A DNA stretch of 5,339 nt, taken from positions 1-5,339 of the forward strand of contig CAJMRL010000048.1 in the NCBI GenBank assembly GCA_905215805.1, in the 5' to 3' direction. The DNA is from an uncultured bacterium (lineage in GTDB: Bacteria; Bacillota; Clostridia; UBA1381). A program made the position numbers and the translations under genes. The notes below the pieces were generated by a model, which saw nothing but the letters and a program-made list of their open reading frames with translations, was not told where the DNA came from and did not search any database. Of this stretch, positions 5,201 to 5,339 are shown piece by piece (the first letter of the stretch is position 1; each line of letters starts with the position of its first letter).

Positions 5201-5254
5201 CTTCCCGGTGCTTTTGTTGACGTTTGCCCTGCCAACTGAGCTATTGAGGAATAT
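5201..5254 (-). pseudogene. Truncated tRNA-Asn fragment 2 (promoter-proximal)
   Basis: This is a second copy of the same chimeric unit, identical to fragment 1 over 54 bp except for one base: the acceptor strand reads TCCTCAA where the intact gene has TCCTCGA. Similarity extends about 8 bp further with one more difference. It starts about 8 nt after the expected transcription start, exactly where a normal tRNA gene would be expected behind the promoter at 5293-5265. This suggests that it marks the original position of the tRNA gene. It lacks everything after the D arm and is not functional as a tRNA. Confidence 0.85.
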
Positions 5255-5264
5255 CTCATATTTA

Positions 5265-5293
5265 ATTATATCACAAACCAAAACGTTTGTCAA
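5265..5293 (-). promoter_or_regulatory. Consensus SigA-type promoter of the tRNA unit
   Basis: On the minus strand TTGACA (5293-5288) and TATAAT (5270-5265) match the consensus perfectly, with the ideal 17-bp spacer. The expected start is near 5258, only about 4 nt before the ATAT lead-in of the first tRNA fragment. Strength of this kind is typical of stable-RNA genes. The transcript would pass through both tRNA fragments, reach the intact tRNA-Asn and end at the hairpin at 4904-4874, about 385 nt in total. Confidence 0.9.
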
Positions 5294-5309
5294 GTATTTT
5301 CTGATAACC

Positions 5310-5333
5310 GCCTAAGAATTTTCATTCTTAGGC
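5310..5333. other. Perfect 10-bp hairpin at the right edge
   Basis: GCCTAAGAAT and ATTCTTAGGC form a perfect stem. On the minus strand the loop is GAAA, a stable GNRA tetraloop. No T-run follows on the minus strand, and on the plus strand the window ends 6 bp later. It may be the terminator of a gene beyond the window, in either direction, but that cannot be decided here. Confidence 0.5.
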
Positions 5334-5339
5334 AGAATC

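Larger units (their letters stand above)
5042..5254. repeat. Direct repeat pair of about 62 bp (5042-5103 and 5193-5254)
   Basis: Two copies, 151 bp apart, with about two mismatches. Each joins 26 bp of tRNA-Asn 5' end to about 36 bp of unrelated sequence. The 26-bp tRNA part occurs a third time in the intact gene (4985-4960), 118 bp from the nearer copy. The spacers between copies differ from one another and hold no gene. The spacer near 5123-5148 contains an 8-bp inverted repeat (TCTGCTAT / ATAGCAGA, 10-nt loop) without a T-run. Confidence 0.9.

Noticed and set aside
5042..5254. CRISPR-like repeat array
   Set aside because: There are only two full copies, of about 62 bp, with a spacer near 90 bp, and the repeat is partly a tRNA gene. 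No array structure or cas gene is present.
5105..5293. A 62-codon minus-strand reading frame over the tRNA leader
   Set aside because: It covers the tRNA promoter and fragment 2, has no ribosome binding site, and its start lies within the -35 region. It is a chance frame.
4982..5339. T-box or other riboswitch before the tRNA or element
   Set aside because: I found no T-box motif, specifier loop or known aptamer. The tRNA-like pieces are plainly truncated gene copies.

Overview
The window looks like the edge of an integrative (conjugative) mobile element next to a chromosomal tRNA-Asn gene in a gut-type Clostridia (Oscillospiraceae/Ruminococcus-like) genome. The basis is the protein families (a DUF6017-type helix-turn-helix replication protein, a ParB of the kind found in Tn1549-like elements, a DUF3789 mini-protein, and the start of a very large ArdC-like/methylase/helicase protein), strong AGGAGG-type ribosome binding sites, moderate GC in genes with AT-rich spacers, and a tRNA with encoded CCA. 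The taxon is inferred; no species marker is present. Every gene I can support lies on the minus strand, so the natural reading direction is from 5339 down to 1.

Region A (5339-4874), chromosomal tRNA unit. A consensus promoter (TTGACA, 17 bp, TATAAT) starts transcription at about 5258. The first thing transcribed is not the intact tRNA but two broken copies of its 5' third (5254-5201 and 5103-5050), each joined to the same foreign flank. The intact tRNA-Asn(GTT) follows at 4981-4906, and an intrinsic terminator begins 1 nt after its CCA end.

Region B (4873-4664), control region of the element. It holds candidate promoters, a perfect 10-bp palindrome and a strong terminator hairpin only about 40 bp before the start of the replication gene. 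This layout suggests transcription attenuation of the replication operon.

Region C (4663-2640), replication and maintenance operon: the DUF6017 protein, a ParB without a visible ParA, and a 49-residue DUF3789 membrane protein (too short for most gene callers) whose stop codon lies inside an intrinsic terminator.

Region D (2626-1), accessory operon: five tightly packed small genes (73, 67, 148, 133 and 107 residues; spacing from a 4-nt overlap to 8 nt), then a 325-codon N-terminal piece of a very large protein that runs out of the window. That piece begins with a probable TTG codon and carries an ArdC-like N-terminal module. Several of the small genes look like recurrent early-region genes of Tn1549-type elements; two have features loosely reminiscent of anti-restriction modules, but no function can be assigned from sequence alone.

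Taken together, the replication protein and ParB would maintain the excised circular form, while the downstream genes probably help it establish in a new host. No integrase, relaxase or conjugation gene lies in this window, so the element type is inferred from gene families only.
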